Source: Ephemerocybe angulata (lineage: Eukaryota; Basidiomycota; Agaricomycetes; Agaricales; Psathyrellaceae). Taken from it: a DNA stretch of 64,000 bases. Shown in pieces: positions 63,561 through 64,000 of this stretch. The stretch is from the NCBI GenBank assembly GCA_013368325.1, contig JAACJK010000117.1:393475-457474 (forward strand). The letters are read 5' to 3'. How positions within the stretch are numbered: position 1 is the stretch's first letter; every line of letters begins with the position of its first letter. The notes below the pieces were generated by a model, which ran no database searches, was not told where the DNA came from, and saw only the letters and a program-made list of their open reading frames with translations. Both the position numbers and the translations under genes were made by a program.

Positions 63561-64000
63561 GATGTCTGCCGATACAATGGTTGCTTTCGGGCAGCGGGAC
63601 ACCTGCAATCATCCACCAGAGCCACTCGTGATGCAGGGAACCGACTGGCGAGGTATGCGCGGTGGGAATGGCTGTAGAACCACAGGATGGATAAACACTC
63701 GTTACGCAAGAAACACATTCTGAAATCTGGGAGTAATCTCTACACAGACATTGGTGGGCGGACGCACTGCGCTCGATATCCATATTGGAAAAGAAAGGGG
63801 TGGACGTAACGGCCAGGGATAAGGAACTATAAGATCTAAAAGCCTCCTGCCCTCTTTCTCCTCCTCCTAGGCTCTGGATATCCGAGGTGCACTGAGCGGA
63901 TTGGGATGTTGAAAGAGCTGTGCCACGCCGTTCAGGCGTGGCACACAGCAGGTTTGATCTAGCGTGGGCATTATTTACAGCTTACATAATCATCTCGCGG
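63561..64000. other. Window end beyond array B
   Basis: No gene is supported. The stretch contains the small hairpin and a pyrimidine-rich tract near 63850. A gene may begin past the window edge. Confidence 0.3.
63919..63945. repeat. Perfect 11-bp-stem hairpin
   Basis: TGTGCCACGCC, loop GTTCA, then GGCGTGGCACA. It lies in the last 100 bp of the window, just beyond array B. Possible roles are a terminator hairpin, the end of an inverted-repeat element, or chance; nothing nearby decides. Confidence 0.8.

Overview
The window looks like nuclear DNA of a filamentous mushroom-forming basidiomycete (Agaricomycetes). Protein-coding genes are cut by many very short introns (mostly 50-60 nt, GT..AG, with CTRAC-like branch points). 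The gene content also fits: a KDZ-superfamily transposase with CxC-type cysteine clusters, a short secreted tyrosinase, a CAP/PR-1 secreted protein, F-box and GT61 proteins, and a DUF6593-like protein. I rebuilt most gene models by joining exons whose reading phases agree across each splice. Both strands carry genes.

0-13 kb: a secreted SnoaL-like protein (+), the COPII coat gene SEC24 (-, 12 exons) with an unexpected N-terminal WW domain, a gene-poor stretch, a DUF6593-like gene (-), the mitochondrial ATP synthase assembly factor ATP10 (-), and a GT61 glycosyltransferase (+).

14-34 kb: a 12-exon MFS drug transporter (+), an F-box-like protein (+), a broken DJ-1/PfpI gene (+), a CAP-domain secreted protein whose linker is built from tandemly duplicated exon-plus-intron units (+), a 12-exon secreted type-B carboxylesterase (+), the condensin HEAT subunit CAP-G/Ycg1 (-, 15 exons), and an oligopeptide (OPT) transporter (-).

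35-45 kb: SEC23 (-, 8 exons), the direct partner of SEC24, about 31 kb away; an aldo-keto reductase (+); a small unknown gene; an NDUFAF2/NDUFA12-like complex I factor (+); and a truncated tyrosinase (+).

46-64 kb is a different landscape. It holds a 158-bp minisatellite array (46.1-47.0 kb), an intact 1,034-residue SWIM + CxC KDZ-type transposase gene (-), a divergently transcribed coiled-coil gene (+) sharing a repeat-bearing promoter, a small basic/leucine-rich gene (-), a gene with a perfectly duplicated intron-exon unit (+), a heavily frameshifted modular gene (+), gene debris, and a 2-kb array of 145/186-bp repeats (61.5-63.6 kb). The second array shares a core motif, in the same orientation, with the first. 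I read this as a transposon-associated accessory island. The 0-45 kb part is ordinary housekeeping and secretome genes, with three pseudogenized or truncated members.
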